Positions 29,361-38,402 are shown, counted from the stretch's first letter. The stretch: 64,000 bases of DNA from JAKFWF01 sp031374115 (GCA_031374115.1 JANMNO010000087.1:1-64000), one strand, 5' to 3'. Numbers and translations are program-made. Notes: generated from the letters alone by a model not told the origin.

Positions 29361-29783
29361 TCAAACGCCATTTTTCAAACGACGGGATAGTGCGGGCCAC
29401 CTGCCTGCGCACCAGCAGCCGATCTTGCGTTTCATTCGTGATTTGATTGGCGCCAAGGCCCATCGCTCGACCTGATCGCCGGCGATCTTGCACGCAAGCA
29501 CGGCGGCTATGGCACGGCTGAGCTCGATCCAGGAAAGGCGAGGGTACCAAACCATCACATCCAGAATATCGAAGTTGAGGAGTAACTTGTCGATCAGAAG
29601 CGAGAACGGCAGCACAGGTAGAAAGTCGAACGGGATGACAAAGGGCATGAAGACCATCCGAGCCATGAGAGGTTGCGATGGCTCGGGACAATCGCGGGGT
29701 GCGCTGCATGCGGAAGCATGCGCAGGGACGGAGATAATGCTCGCCGGATGCCAAGTGAAGCGTTGCATAGGCTTCGGATACAT
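29361..29783 (-). CDS. Doubtful small membrane ORF
   Basis: An open frame of 140 codons with a central hydrophobic stretch (FMPFVIPFDFLPVLPFSLLIDKLLL) and a second region (IELSRAIAAVLACKIAGD) that could be membrane helices. A shorter version from the ATG at 29666 would leave out a cysteine/proline-rich start of poor composition. It ends close to the channel gene stop on the opposite strand. No family, ribosome site or conservation can be claimed; it may be non-coding. Confidence 0.3.
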   Translation of the reverse strand: MYPKPMQRFTWHPASIISVPAHASACSAPRDCPEPSQPLMARMVFMPFVIPFDFLPVLPFSLLIDKLLLNFDILDVMVWYPRLSWIELSRAIAAVLACKIAGDQVERWALAPIKSRMKRKIGCWCAGRWPALSRRLKNGV

Positions 29784-29982
29784 AAGTATGCGGGTTCACG
29801 TATCGAATACAACGTAAACAAATCATCAACCTTGAAAGATAATTAATATGGTTGTTTTTCATGATATTACTTGTCTCAGCTAACATAGAATACAAGAAAA
29901 TCATATGGAATGAATCGAATGCAATTTGATGTCATGCAAAACTCATGGCACAATTCGAATGCCGACTGAGGAAAACAATCAA
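29784..29982. other. AT-rich regulatory stretch
   Basis: About 200 bases, strongly AT-rich (for example around 29815-29925), lying between the doubtful minus-strand ORF and the winged-helix-like gene. It is probably the promoter region of the latter; no clear operator was seen. Confidence 0.35.
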
Positions 29983-30579
29983 ATGCTGTGGCGTACCGAA
30001 GGCGTTGCATCGCAAGGGCTTGACGAGATGGATGGCGATGGTGCCCCAGTTGATTTTTCCTCCGAACTTGGAGTCAAGTTCCAGACCGCAATTTTGCTCC
30101 CGCTGATGAGCCGGGCGGTGGTAGCGCCCAACGAGGTGCACGCATTCATCGAACTGATCCGCGACAAGCTCGATGCACTGGCGTCGCTCCTTCCCGCCGG
30201 AACCGCGACGGCGACTTGCGAGGGACATGCCGCAAGCAGCGGCGCGGCGGTCGCGCTCCCTGCGGGCGGTTCTGCCCTGTCCGTTCCAGCGTCCGATGCG
30301 GATGAGATTGGACGCAATCAACGTAGCCGCGTGCGCGAGATGGTGCTGCTTGAAACACTTGAGTCCGAACATCACGCGCTGCCTCTCCAGCAACTGACCA
30401 AAGCACTCAAGGGCGCGAACTTCGACGACACGTCGTCGGCGATCGTATCGCAATTGCATCGTCTGAAAAAAGTCGGCGTGATCGATCAACCAGCCAACGG
30501 CATGTATGCGATCACCGAGGCCGGCCTCGTGCATTTGCGATTGCTGCGCAAGAATTTTGGCCCGCTGATCCGCCGCTGA
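29983..30579 (+). CDS. Winged-helix-like protein of unknown function
   Basis: From the ATG at 29983, which has GAGGAA nine bases upstream, the protein has 198 residues (the frame is open to 29926 and another ATG lies at 29959). The middle (about 75-110) is an Ala/Gly/Ser-rich linker. The C-terminal part (about 115-198) looks like a winged helix: REMVLLETLESEHHALPLQQLTKAL, SSAIVSQLHRLKKVGVI and MYAITEAGLVHLRLL. A regulatory role is likely but no family is recognised. A same-length antisense ORF exists and is taken as its shadow. Confidence 0.65.
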   Translation: MLWRTEGVASQGLDEMDGDGAPVDFSSELGVKFQTAILLPLMSRAVVAPNEVHAFIELIRDKLDALASLLPAGTATATCEGHAASSGAAVALPAGGSALSVPASDADEIGRNQRSRVREMVLLETLESEHHALPLQQLTKALKGANFDDTSSAIVSQLHRLKKVGVIDQPANGMYAITEAGLVHLRLLRKNFGPLIRR

Positions 30580-30736
30580 AATCATCGTGATCAGCTATCG
30601 AGCGCTGCACTTCGCCAGCAGGGCAGAGAACAAGCTCGGCCTTGCATCGTCCTTGAACGATTGCGATATGCCTTGTTATGCGCGATCGAAACGAAAAAGT
30701 ATCGTCCTGCGGACTTGAACGCACAAGGTGAAGCTC

Positions 30737-31054
30737 ATGCTCGTCGTCGTCGTATTTTTCGAGGCGAAGAAGGACCACGTGTCGGATCTGGGAACAGCAC
30801 TTCTGACGCATGCGCGAAATACCCTCGACAAAGAGCCTGGCTGCCGCCAATTCGACGTTGCGCAAGATCCACTCGATCCGGCCGGATATTTTCTCTACGA
30901 GGTCTACGACGACGAGACAGCTTTCAAGGTACATTGCGACAGCGCGCACTTCGCCGAAACCGCAGCAAAATGCGGGCCTTGGATCGAGCACAAGAAAGTA
31001 CTGACGTATCAGCTGCTGCAAGGCCGCATGGTGCCTGACGCGGGCAGCGCTTAA
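30737..31054 (+). CDS. Antibiotic-biosynthesis-monooxygenase-like protein
   Basis: A 105-residue dimeric ferredoxin-like protein of the ABM/YgiN group: the opening strand MLVVVVFFEAKK, EPGCRQFDVAQDP, FLYEVYDDETAFKVHCDSAHF. Relatives are quinol monooxygenases or autoinducer-modifying enzymes such as LsrG. AAGGTG stands six bases before the chosen ATG. It ends one base before the stop of the convergent MBL-fold gene. Substrate unknown. Confidence 0.85.
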   Translation: MLVVVVFFEAKKDHVSDLGTALLTHARNTLDKEPGCRQFDVAQDPLDPAGYFLYEVYDDETAFKVHCDSAHFAETAAKCGPWIEHKKVLTYQLLQGRMVPDAGSA

Positions 31055-31055
31055 A

Positions 31056-31853
31056 TCACTTCTTCATCGGCAGGTCGAGGCGATGCACGAGGCCTTCGGT
31101 CTCGGGTTTCCAGGCGGGGAAGCGTTCGAGCACCAGCGGATCGTGGCCCGGCACAACACGGTCACGTATGCCGGCCAGGTGTTCAAGCCGCGTATAAGTG
31201 CGCAGCGTTTCGGCGACATCGATGGTGATCGAGAATGGCATGCGGCGCTCGATGTTCTCGTAAAGGTGCGTGGCGTCGGACGCTAAGACGACCGGCCCGT
31301 TTTCGGTCATCACGCGCACGCATTGCAGGCCTTTCGAGTGGCCGCCGGTCTTGTGCACGGTGATGCCGGGCGCAACCTCGCCGTCGCCATCATGGAAGTG
31401 CACGCGACCCGAATACACCTTCTTCACCAAGCTACAAACATGATCGGCAGTAAACGGCTTGCGCATCGCATCCTCGCACATGCACGGCCCCGTCGCGTAT
31501 GCCATCTCGGCTTCCTGAATGTGGAAACGGCCAGCTGGATAAAGGTCCAGTGTACCCGCATGATCATAGTGCAAATGCGAGATGATTACGGTTTCGATTT
31601 TGTCGGCTGCGATGCCGATCTTCGCCAGCATCTCCTGTGGTTCTGCATCTAGCGTGCGTCCGCGCTGGCTCGCTTCCCTCCGTTCGAAGCCGGTATCGAC
31701 CAGGATCGTGCGATTGGCATTGCGGATCACCCAGACGAAATAGTCGATCGGTTGCAATGTCGCGTGGTCGTCGGCCGACATGAAATTGTCGAACCGGGTG
31801 CGATTGGCGTGACGTGCATATTTCAGGGCAAGGATCTCATAGGACTCGGACAT
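31056..31853 (-). CDS. MBL-fold lactonase-like hydrolase
   Basis: The ATG at 31853 (MSESYEILALKYARH) gives 265 residues; the remaining 63 upstream codons of the frame look non-coding. It is a metallo-beta-lactamase-fold enzyme of the N-acyl-homoserine lactonase (AttM/AiiA) type: metal motif SHLHYDHAG (HxHxDH), the second-shell GHSKGLQ and a VLASDATH segment, ending with PGHDPLVLERFP. It is divergent from the CoA-transferase operon with about 200 bases between, so it may open a lactone or ring that belongs to the same pathway. Quorum-quenching is an alternative. Confidence 0.85.
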   Translation of the reverse strand: MSESYEILALKYARHANRTRFDNFMSADDHATLQPIDYFVWVIRNANRTILVDTGFERREASQRGRTLDAEPQEMLAKIGIAADKIETVIISHLHYDHAGTLDLYPAGRFHIQEAEMAYATGPCMCEDAMRKPFTADHVCSLVKKVYSGRVHFHDGDGEVAPGITVHKTGGHSKGLQCVRVMTENGPVVLASDATHLYENIERRMPFSITIDVAETLRTYTRLEHLAGIRDRVVPGHDPLVLERFPAWKPETEGLVHRLDLPMKK

Positions 31854-32061
31854 TGGTGGCCTCGATGCGACTTGCGGGATGGACGCCGAGACGTTCCGAT
31901 AAATTTGGCTGCATGACCATCGCGGAAGCTGCGCGTCCCGCCCAGGGCAGCTATTCGATTGTAGCCCTCGATCTTTAGCGGGCAGTTGCGGTTCTGGGCG
32001 GCTTCGCTCAACATGGCGTGCCGCCAGCGGCAAGCCAAGCACTCACCAAGGATCGGCATCA

Positions 32062-33255
32062 ATGAGCCGTGTTACTGCTTCAACCGCACTGTCCCATCTA
32101 ACGGTACTGGATCTGACGCGCGTGCGGGCCGGCCCAACCTGTTGCCGCGTGCTCGCCGACTTCGGTGCCGATGTGATCAAGATCGAAGCGCCGGACGGCG
32201 TCGATCCGAACGAGGGCATGTCGGGTTCGCGCCACGCCTATGACATGCAGAATCTACACCGCAACAAGCGCTCGCTGACACTCAATCTGAAAACGCCGGC
32301 GGGACTGGCGACGTTCATGCGGCTCGCGGCGAAAGCCGATATCGTCGCCGAGAATTACCGGCCCGATGTGAAGGAACGCCTGGGCTTCGGCTACGAGGCA
32401 CTGAAGGCAATCAACCCGCGCATCATCCTCGTTTCGGTTTCGGGCTTCGGCCAGACCGGACCCTATGCCGGCCATGCCGGGTTCGATCAGATCGCGCAGG
32501 GCATGGGCGGCATCATGAGCGTCACCGGTCAGCCCGGACAGGGCCCGATGCGGGCCGGCATCGCCGTCGCCGATTCGTCGGCTGGCATTTATGCGGCGAC
32601 TGGCGTGCTGGTCGCGCTAGCGGAGCGCGAGAAATCTGGCGAGGGACAGTGGGTGCACACGTCGCTGTTGCAGGCCCAGATCGCTATGTGCGATTTCCAG
32701 GCGGCACGCTATCTGACCGACGGAGAGGTGCCGCCACAGGCGGGCAACGACCATCCCTATGCTACGCCGATGGGTGTCTTGCCGACCGCCGATGGTCACA
32801 TCAATATCGGCGTTGGCGGTCAAGGTCAGTGGTACGCATTTTGTAATGCGATCGGCCGGCCGGACTTGGCCGATCATGTAAAGTTCGCGACTATCAAGGA
32901 TCGCTACGATCATCGTCCTGAGTTGGCCGCGGTCCTTGAGCCGCTGTTTCGGACGAAGCCATCGGCGTACTGGATCGAAATCTGTCAGGCAGGGGGTGTG
33001 CCGATTGGGCCGATCTACACGATGGACCAGGTCTTCGCCGATCCACAGGTGCGCCATCTGGGGCTGGCCGAGACCGTGCATCATCATGCGCGCGGCGACA
33101 TCCAGATCATCGGCGAGCCGGTCGTGCTGTCGCGCACACCGGCAAAAGTCGTACGTGCACTGCCGGAGAAAGGCGAGCACACTGATGAGATCCTCGCCGA
33201 GTTCGGACTGAGTGCGAGCGAAATTGCGGAACTTAAGAGTACCAAGGTCGTGTGA
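32062..33255 (+). CDS. CaiB/BaiF family CoA-transferase
   Basis: A 397-residue class III CoA-transferase. The N-terminal Rossmann part reads LDLTRVRAGPTCCRVLADFGADVIKIEAP, and the catalytic aspartate is Asp171 in IAVADSSAGIYA, as in formyl-CoA transferase. It moves CoA between an acyl-CoA and a carboxylate without ATP. It is the first gene of a run of six plus-strand genes that includes a transporter, so it probably activates the imported acid. The usual family length is 380-430. Acceptor and donor cannot be read from the sequence. Confidence 0.93.
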   Translation: MSRVTASTALSHLTVLDLTRVRAGPTCCRVLADFGADVIKIEAPDGVDPNEGMSGSRHAYDMQNLHRNKRSLTLNLKTPAGLATFMRLAAKADIVAENYRPDVKERLGFGYEALKAINPRIILVSVSGFGQTGPYAGHAGFDQIAQGMGGIMSVTGQPGQGPMRAGIAVADSSAGIYAATGVLVALAEREKSGEGQWVHTSLLQAQIAMCDFQAARYLTDGEVPPQAGNDHPYATPMGVLPTADGHINIGVGGQGQWYAFCNAIGRPDLADHVKFATIKDRYDHRPELAAVLEPLFRTKPSAYWIEICQAGGVPIGPIYTMDQVFADPQVRHLGLAETVHHHARGDIQIIGEPVVLSRTPAKVVRALPEKGEHTDEILAEFGLSASEIAELKSTKVV

Positions 33256-33290
33256 AGCTGGTCATCACGTCTACAATCAAGGAGAGCGGT

Positions 33291-34265
33291 ATGTTTCTGC
33301 GTCGAGAACTTCTGGGACTGATCGGAGCGGCGGCGCTTGCGCTTGGACTGCCCGCTTCGGCGCAAGCGCAAACAGTTCCTGCGACCCTGACCGTCGGTTA
33401 TCAGAAGGTTGGCCATCTGGCGCCGATGGTGCTGTTGGCCGAAGATCTGAAGAAGGCCGGCATCGAACTCAAGATGGTCGAGTTTGCACGCTACGCCGAC
33501 GCCCGAACGGCGTTGCTGGCGGGCTCGCTTGATGTCGCCTCGGTCGGTCCGGCTGATCTTGCGATCGCGCTCGCCAATGGCTCGACCAACATGATCGGCA
33601 TCATGGGTGTCGGCGCATCACCTAAGTATGTAATCGGCAAGACCGGCACCAAGCTCGATAGCTGGGATGATCTCAAAGGCAAGAAAGTGGCGATCGCGCC
33701 GGGTTCTGCGGTGTGGTTCCAGTTTGCGGCGACCTTGGTCGAGAAGGGTATCCCGTATTCGGCGATCAGCGCCGTCAACATCCAGGGGGGCGGTGCCAAC
33801 TTCAACCAGGCGTTGGAGAAGGGCGAAGTCGATGCCATCGTTACCTGGGAGCCGTTCGAGTCCGTCCCGGTGATGAAGGGCTACGGTTTCATGGCGAAAA
33901 ACCTCGACTACAGCGCCTCGAAAGCCGTCGGTGCCGAACTCGGCATGCTGGTCGCGACCAAGGCTGCTGCCACCGAAAAACGCGCAGCCGTGGAAGCGTT
34001 CGTCGCGGCATACGTCGCCAAGATGAAAGAGATGGAAGGGTCGAAGGAAAAGTTTGCCGCAGCCATCGCCCAGCTCACCGGACTTGACGCGCCCGTGAGC
34101 TTGCGGGTTGCCGAGGCGATCAAGCTCGGCCCGGTCATCACGCCCGACCAGATCAAGCGGCAGGCGAAGGCCTTCAACGAACTCGGCGTGATCCCAAAGG
34201 ATGTATCGGGTGAAATCGATAAGTTCTGGGATGCATCCTTCCTCGAGAAAGCAACGAAGAAGTGA
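33291..34265 (+). CDS. NitT/TauT-type ABC substrate-binding protein
   Basis: The ATG at 33291, with GGAGA upstream, gives a 324-residue protein with a Sec signal peptide (about 1-27, ending ASAQAQT). The mature protein has the NMT1/SsuA/TauA fold: VGYQKVGHLAPMVLLAEDLKKAGIELKMVEF, ARTALLAGSLDVASVGPADLAIALANG and VDAIVTWEPF. The family binds nitrate, sulfonates, thiamine precursors, phthalate or similar small anionic or aromatic compounds. 35 bases separate it from the CoA-transferase gene and 19 from the permease gene. No ligand can be named. Confidence 0.92.
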   Translation: MFLRRELLGLIGAAALALGLPASAQAQTVPATLTVGYQKVGHLAPMVLLAEDLKKAGIELKMVEFARYADARTALLAGSLDVASVGPADLAIALANGSTNMIGIMGVGASPKYVIGKTGTKLDSWDDLKGKKVAIAPGSAVWFQFAATLVEKGIPYSAISAVNIQGGGANFNQALEKGEVDAIVTWEPFESVPVMKGYGFMAKNLDYSASKAVGAELGMLVATKAAATEKRAAVEAFVAAYVAKMKEMEGSKEKFAAAIAQLTGLDAPVSLRVAEAIKLGPVITPDQIKRQAKAFNELGVIPKDVSGEIDKFWDASFLEKATKK

Positions 34266-34284
34266 ACCCAACAAGGCATTTCTT

Positions 34285-35166
34285 ATGACGGCGGCGGACG
34301 CCGGCCGTGGGTCTGCAGTTGCAGGCACTGCCGGATCCGGCGGCAGAGTTCTCGCGCGGGCAACAGGCTGGCGAATAGGTCAAGCGGTACTGGCGCTGAT
34401 CCTGCCCGTGGTGCTGGTTAGCGCATGGCAGCTAGCGGGTACCGAAGGTGCGCTCTTTGGCGGTGCGTTGCCAACGCCCGACCGGGTGTGGACGGCGTGG
34501 TATCAATGGGCATTCGGCAGTCCGACGTTTGGCTTGAACCCTTACGTTGGCACCTGGCTGCAAAACATCCTGTTCTCGGCCGAGCGGGTGGCCAAGGGGT
34601 TCGCCCTCGCGATAATTGTCGGTGTGCCGCTCGGAATTTTCATCGGCTGGTCCAAGCTGGTGGCAAGCGTGGTTGATCCAACGATCCAGTGGCTGCGTCC
34701 GGTGCCGATCACCGCATGGCTGCCGATATCGATCGCGATTTTTGGAATCCGCGATTTTGGTTCGGTTTTCCTGATCACGCTCGGTGCGTTTTACCCGATC
34801 GTGATCAACGCTACGCAAGGCGCGCGCGACGTCGAGAAGAACTGGATCAGAGCGGCACTGATGATGGGGGCGTCGCCCGCCTCGACGCTATGGCGCGTGG
34901 TGTTACCAGCCGCGATGCCTTCGATCTTTACCGGATTGCGGATCGGGCTTGGTATCGGTTGGACTGCCGTCATCGTGTCGGAGATGGTCGCGGTAAAGTC
35001 GGGTCTCGGCTACGTGCTTTGGGATGCATACTACGTCGGGCGGATGGATATCGTGATCGCCGACATGATCTCGATCGGCCTTCTCGGATATCTCTCCGAC
35101 CGCCTGATCGTCTCGCTTGAGCACTGGGCGCTGCGCTGGCGCCGGCTGCAATCGTTCAATCAATAG
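34285..35166 (+). CDS. NitT/TauT-type ABC permease
   Basis: A 293-residue inner-membrane permease with about six helices. The EAA loop contacting the ATPase is seen as IRAALMMGASPASTLWRVVLPAAMPSIF (about 195-222). The N-terminus (about 1-25) is a Gly/Ala-rich cytoplasmic tail. The chosen ATG lies 19 bases after the binding-protein stop; the frame is open into that gene but the earlier part is its shadow. It forms the homodimeric channel of this importer. Confidence 0.92.
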   Translation: MTAADAGRGSAVAGTAGSGGRVLARATGWRIGQAVLALILPVVLVSAWQLAGTEGALFGGALPTPDRVWTAWYQWAFGSPTFGLNPYVGTWLQNILFSAERVAKGFALAIIVGVPLGIFIGWSKLVASVVDPTIQWLRPVPITAWLPISIAIFGIRDFGSVFLITLGAFYPIVINATQGARDVEKNWIRAALMMGASPASTLWRVVLPAAMPSIFTGLRIGLGIGWTAVIVSEMVAVKSGLGYVLWDAYYVGRMDIVIADMISIGLLGYLSDRLIVSLEHWALRWRRLQSFNQ

Positions 35167-35178
35167 GGCAGCCGTGGC

Positions 35179-35943
35179 ATGGCGACGATTTCATTTGCGA
35201 GCGTCTCGAAAACCTTTGGCGGCAAGACACTCGTGCGCGCCTTGGCCGATGTCGACCTCGAAGTTGGTGAGGGCGAATTCGTGGCGCTGCTTGGTCCCTC
35301 TGGCTGCGGGAAATCCACGCTCCTCAATCTGCTCGCGGGCTTCGAGCCGCTCTCCGATGGTGTGCTGCGCTTCGATGGTCAGGAAATTACAAAGCCCGGG
35401 CCGGATCGCGGCGTCGTGTTCCAGGAAGCGTCGCTGCTGCCGTGGTTGACGGTATGGGAGAACGTCGTGTTCGGCCCGAAAGTTCAGGGCGTTGCGCGTT
35501 CGATCTATGAACCGAGAGCTCGGCAGATTTTGGAAGTCGTCGGGCTCGAAGCATTTCATGAGGCGCTGCCCGTGCAGTTGTCAGGCGGAATGCGTCAACG
35601 GGTTGGCATCGCCCGTGTATTGGTGATGGAGCCCCGGGCGCTGCTTATGGATGAACCGTTCGGCGCGCTCGATGCGCAGACCCGGCTATCGATGCAGCAA
35701 CTGCTTCTCGACGTTTGGCAAAAACTGAAAACGACAGTGCTTTTCGTCACCCACGATATCGACGAGGCAATTCTGCTTGCCGATCGTGTATGCGTGATGT
35801 CGGCACGCCCGGGCCGTATCATCCGGGATATTCCGATCACGCTGCGAAGGCCACGTTCGATCGATACGCTGACGACCTCCGAGTTCGTCGGCTTCAAGGC
35901 GCAGATCATGGCCGAAATGCGTGGACCACACGGGGCTCATTGA
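35179..35943 (+). CDS. NitT/TauT-type ABC ATPase
   Basis: A 254-residue ATPase of the SsuB/TauB/NrtD group: Walker A GPSGCGKST (about 40-48), signature LSGGMRQRVGIAR, Walker B ALLMDEPFGALD and the switch histidine in VLFVTHDIDEA. Twelve bases separate it from the permease gene and from the deacetylase gene. It energises import by the two preceding components. Confidence 0.95.
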   Translation: MATISFASVSKTFGGKTLVRALADVDLEVGEGEFVALLGPSGCGKSTLLNLLAGFEPLSDGVLRFDGQEITKPGPDRGVVFQEASLLPWLTVWENVVFGPKVQGVARSIYEPRARQILEVVGLEAFHEALPVQLSGGMRQRVGIARVLVMEPRALLMDEPFGALDAQTRLSMQQLLLDVWQKLKTTVLFVTHDIDEAILLADRVCVMSARPGRIIRDIPITLRRPRSIDTLTTSEFVGFKAQIMAEMRGPHGAH

Positions 35944-35955
35944 AAGAAGCACATC

Positions 35956-36876
35956 ATGGCAAACCCGCGCATTCCGTATCGGCTTTCGACGGCCAATCCC
36001 AAGCTGCCAGCCCTCAACGGCAAGACGATCCTGGTGCACCTCGTCGTCAACGTCGAGCATTGGCAGTTCGAAACTGCAATGCCGCGCACGATCATCACGC
36101 CGCCGCACGGCCGCGAGACGATCCCCGACGTGCCAAATTTTTCGTGGGCCGACTATGGCATGCGCGCCGGCATGCCGCGAATTCTGAAGCTGTTTGCCGA
36201 TCGCGGACTGCCGGCTTCGACAAGCTTTAATGCCGGTGTCATTGATGCCTATCCGCAGGCCGCCGAAGCCATGTTGAAAGCCGATTGGGAATTCATTGGT
36301 CACGGCATCCATCAGAAGGCTGTCAATCATGCCGATGGGGGCGAGGAAGCGCTTATCGCCGGCGCGCTCGACAAGGTCGAGCGCTTCACTGGCAAGCGCC
36401 CGCGTGGTTGGCTATCACCGGGGTTGCGGGAGACCGTCGACTCGCCCGACCTCTTCAAGAAGCACGGGCTTGAATATGTGTGCGACTGGGTGGTCGATGA
36501 TCAGCCGGCGTGGATGACGACCAAACACGGTCCGCTCGTCGCCATGCCCTACAACATTGAAATCAACGACTCGATTATCTACGCGATCGAGCGTCACGCA
36601 ACCGGCGAGATGGCGCGGCGGCTCGAATTCACGCTGCGACTATTCGAGCAGGAGAGCTTGTTTACACCCCGTGTTCTCGCCATCGGTTTGCATCCGCATT
36701 TGATTGCGGTGCCACATCGGTTTCAAGAGCTTGTTCGCATGATCGACCTGCTGCAGGCGAGCCCAGCCGTCACCTTCACTACCGGCAGCGCCATCTGTGA
36801 TTGGTTCACTGCCGCCGTCCCTCCCTCTTCAACAAATACAAAGGTCAGACCACATGGATCTCAGACTCAAAGGTAA
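35956..36876 (+). CDS. NodB/PuuE-type polysaccharide deacetylase family protein
   Basis: A 306-residue protein of the carbohydrate esterase 4 fold, closest in look to PuuE allantoinase and cyclic-imide hydrolases rather than to chitin deacetylases. The metal-binding HxxH is seen in GHGIHQ (about residue 116), the first metal region is LVHLVVNVEHW in place of the TFDD motif, and WLSPGLRET and LHPHLIAVPHRF are the later motifs. No signal peptide is present, so it acts inside the cell, which fits hydrolysis of a small cyclic amide or acylated compound imported by the adjacent ABC system. Confidence 0.85.
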   Translation: MANPRIPYRLSTANPKLPALNGKTILVHLVVNVEHWQFETAMPRTIITPPHGRETIPDVPNFSWADYGMRAGMPRILKLFADRGLPASTSFNAGVIDAYPQAAEAMLKADWEFIGHGIHQKAVNHADGGEEALIAGALDKVERFTGKRPRGWLSPGLRETVDSPDLFKKHGLEYVCDWVVDDQPAWMTTKHGPLVAMPYNIEINDSIIYAIERHATGEMARRLEFTLRLFEQESLFTPRVLAIGLHPHLIAVPHRFQELVRMIDLLQASPAVTFTTGSAICDWFTAAVPPSSTNTKVRPHGSQTQR

Positions 36877-37621
36877 CCGCGTTCTCATTACTGGTGCCTC
36901 GAAGGGCATCGGCGCGGCGTGTGCGAAAGTGTTTCTGCAGGAGGGTTGTTCGGTTGTGATCGTCGCGCGCGATGCGGAGCGATTGGCCAAGACCGCAGCG
37001 GAACTCAAGCCACTTGGACAGATCGAATTTTGTGCGGCGGATCTGTCGAAGCACGGGGAACGCGAACGCGTCGTCACTGCCTACCCGGATGTGACGATCC
37101 ACGTCAACAATGCAGGCGCGATCCCAGGTGGCGGTCTGCTCGACCTCAGCATGGAGCGCTGGCGCGAAGCGTGGGATCTGAAGGTGTTCGGCTACATCCA
37201 TATGACGCAGATGACGCTTCGGCGGATGAAGGAGAAGGGCGCTGGCACTATCGTCAACATTATTGGCGGCGCCGGTCGAAGCCCGCGTTACGACTACATT
37301 TGCGGTGCCATGGGTAACGCTAGCTTGATCGCCTTCACGGGCGCAGTCGGTGGCAAGTCAGTCGACTGGGGGGTTCGCGTCCTCGGTATCAACCCGGCGC
37401 TGACGCGCACGGATCGCGTCGAGTTTCTAACCAAGGCGCGAGCCAAGACCGCGTTCAACGACGAAAGTCGTTGGGAAGAATTGATCACCGGCCTGCCACT
37501 TGATCGCATGATCGATCCGATCGAGATCGCCAACGCGGCGGCGTTTCTGGCGTCTCCAGCTTGCGGTTACGTTAGCGGCACCGTGCTCGATGTCGATGGC
37601 GGCGGGCATTATCGCAGCTGA
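36854..37621 (+). CDS. SDR-family protein with degenerate active site
   Basis: A 255-residue short-chain dehydrogenase/reductase. The nucleotide loop TGASKGIG (about 13-20) and the NNAG element are intact, and the C-terminal VSGTVLDVDGG is standard. The usual Ser-Tyr-Lys active site is not: where INISS and YxxxK are expected the sequence reads IVNIIGGAG and YDYICGAMGNASL. Related SDRs with the GNAAL variant exist, so it is a subfamily trait rather than damage. The ATG at 36854 overlaps the end of the deacetylase gene by 23 bases, indicating coupling. It is the last gene of this run. Confidence 0.88.
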   Translation: MDLRLKGNRVLITGASKGIGAACAKVFLQEGCSVVIVARDAERLAKTAAELKPLGQIEFCAADLSKHGERERVVTAYPDVTIHVNNAGAIPGGGLLDLSMERWREAWDLKVFGYIHMTQMTLRRMKEKGAGTIVNIIGGAGRSPRYDYICGAMGNASLIAFTGAVGGKSVDWGVRVLGINPALTRTDRVEFLTKARAKTAFNDESRWEELITGLPLDRMIDPIEIANAAAFLASPACGYVSGTVLDVDGGGHYRS

Positions 37622-37783
37622 TGCTCAGCGCCTGAGAAATTGGACTAAGGCTGAGCGCCATTTTCTCAGGTGCCGAAAAACAGTTGTGGAGAAAGGATTG
37701 AATTTTAGGGTTTCGTTTATTCACGCCCCTTATTCTGAGAGTGCAACGGTGCGGTTAATCGCGATTAACTATTCGGACGGTGC

Positions 37784-38062
37784 ATGGTCCAGGTTCAATC
37801 CATTAGAGAAGCCGTTCCTGCGCAGCCGGCGGGCTTGCGCGGATTGCTTTCCGAGCAACTCGTGAGCCTGCTTATAATCGCTGTTGCCCCGACGGTGTTT
37901 TGGACCGGATTGATCTACATTGGCACCTCCGCCTATGGGTCGCCGATCGCGATGTGGGCAGCGTGTGCTATTTCGGTGTTGATTTTTACATTCTTGGTTT
38001 GTGTTTGGGCGGCATTTGCGCTGACACATAAGTTGGAAGCAATCGAGCAGGACGCACGCTAG
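37784..38062 (+). CDS. Small two-helix membrane protein
   Basis: A 92-residue ORF with two clear membrane helices (about 25-48 and 55-80, LVSLLIIAVAPTVFWTGLIYIG and MWAACAISVLIFTFLVCVWAAF), short termini and a charged C-end. No signal peptide and no known family. The upstream ribosome site is weak (GGACGG). It lies between the SDR gene and the convergent DUF3572 gene. Confidence 0.6.
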   Translation: MVQVQSIREAVPAQPAGLRGLLSEQLVSLLIIAVAPTVFWTGLIYIGTSAYGSPIAMWAACAISVLIFTFLVCVWAAFALTHKLEAIEQDAR

Positions 38063-38099
38063 CGGCCGCTGACTGCCCAATTCAGGCTGTTGTGTCTCC

Positions 38100-38402
38100 T
38101 CAGACTGCTGCTTCGAGACGACGGATGGCCTCAGCGATCGCTTCCGGCGCCAGTCCGTACGCGCTAGTGAAAACGAGCAGCACCGATTCGTCTTGTGCGA
38201 GGTGTTCCAGCACTGCCAGCAACATGCTCGGCGACTTTGCTTGTGCAGCCAAAACCGATGGGTCGATCCCGGTCAATCCAAGGAATTTGGCGATCCGGTT
38301 ATTGTCGGCTGCGAGAAATCCCAGCGCCTGGAGGCCGATCGTCTCGGCGCCATCTTGGTCGAGCGCACGTGGCTTCGGTCTTTTGACGAACGGCTCGCGC
38401 AT
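38100..38402 (-). CDS. DUF3572 family protein
   Basis: A 100-residue helical protein that looks like DUF3572: GLQALGFLAADNNRIAKFLGLTGIDP and VLEHLAQDESVLLVF. AAAGGAG lies ten bases before its ATG. In Hyphomicrobiales it stands divergent from divK, as here (216 bases apart). Function unknown. Confidence 0.85.
   Translation of the reverse strand: MREPFVKRPKPRALDQDGAETIGLQALGFLAADNNRIAKFLGLTGIDPSVLAAQAKSPSMLLAVLEHLAQDESVLLVFTSAYGLAPEAIAEAIRRLEAAV

Noticed and set aside
29932..30585. Minus-strand ORF of 217 codons mirroring the winged-helix-like gene
   Set aside because: The plus frame has a ribosome site and helix-turn-helix-like composition; the minus frame has neither.
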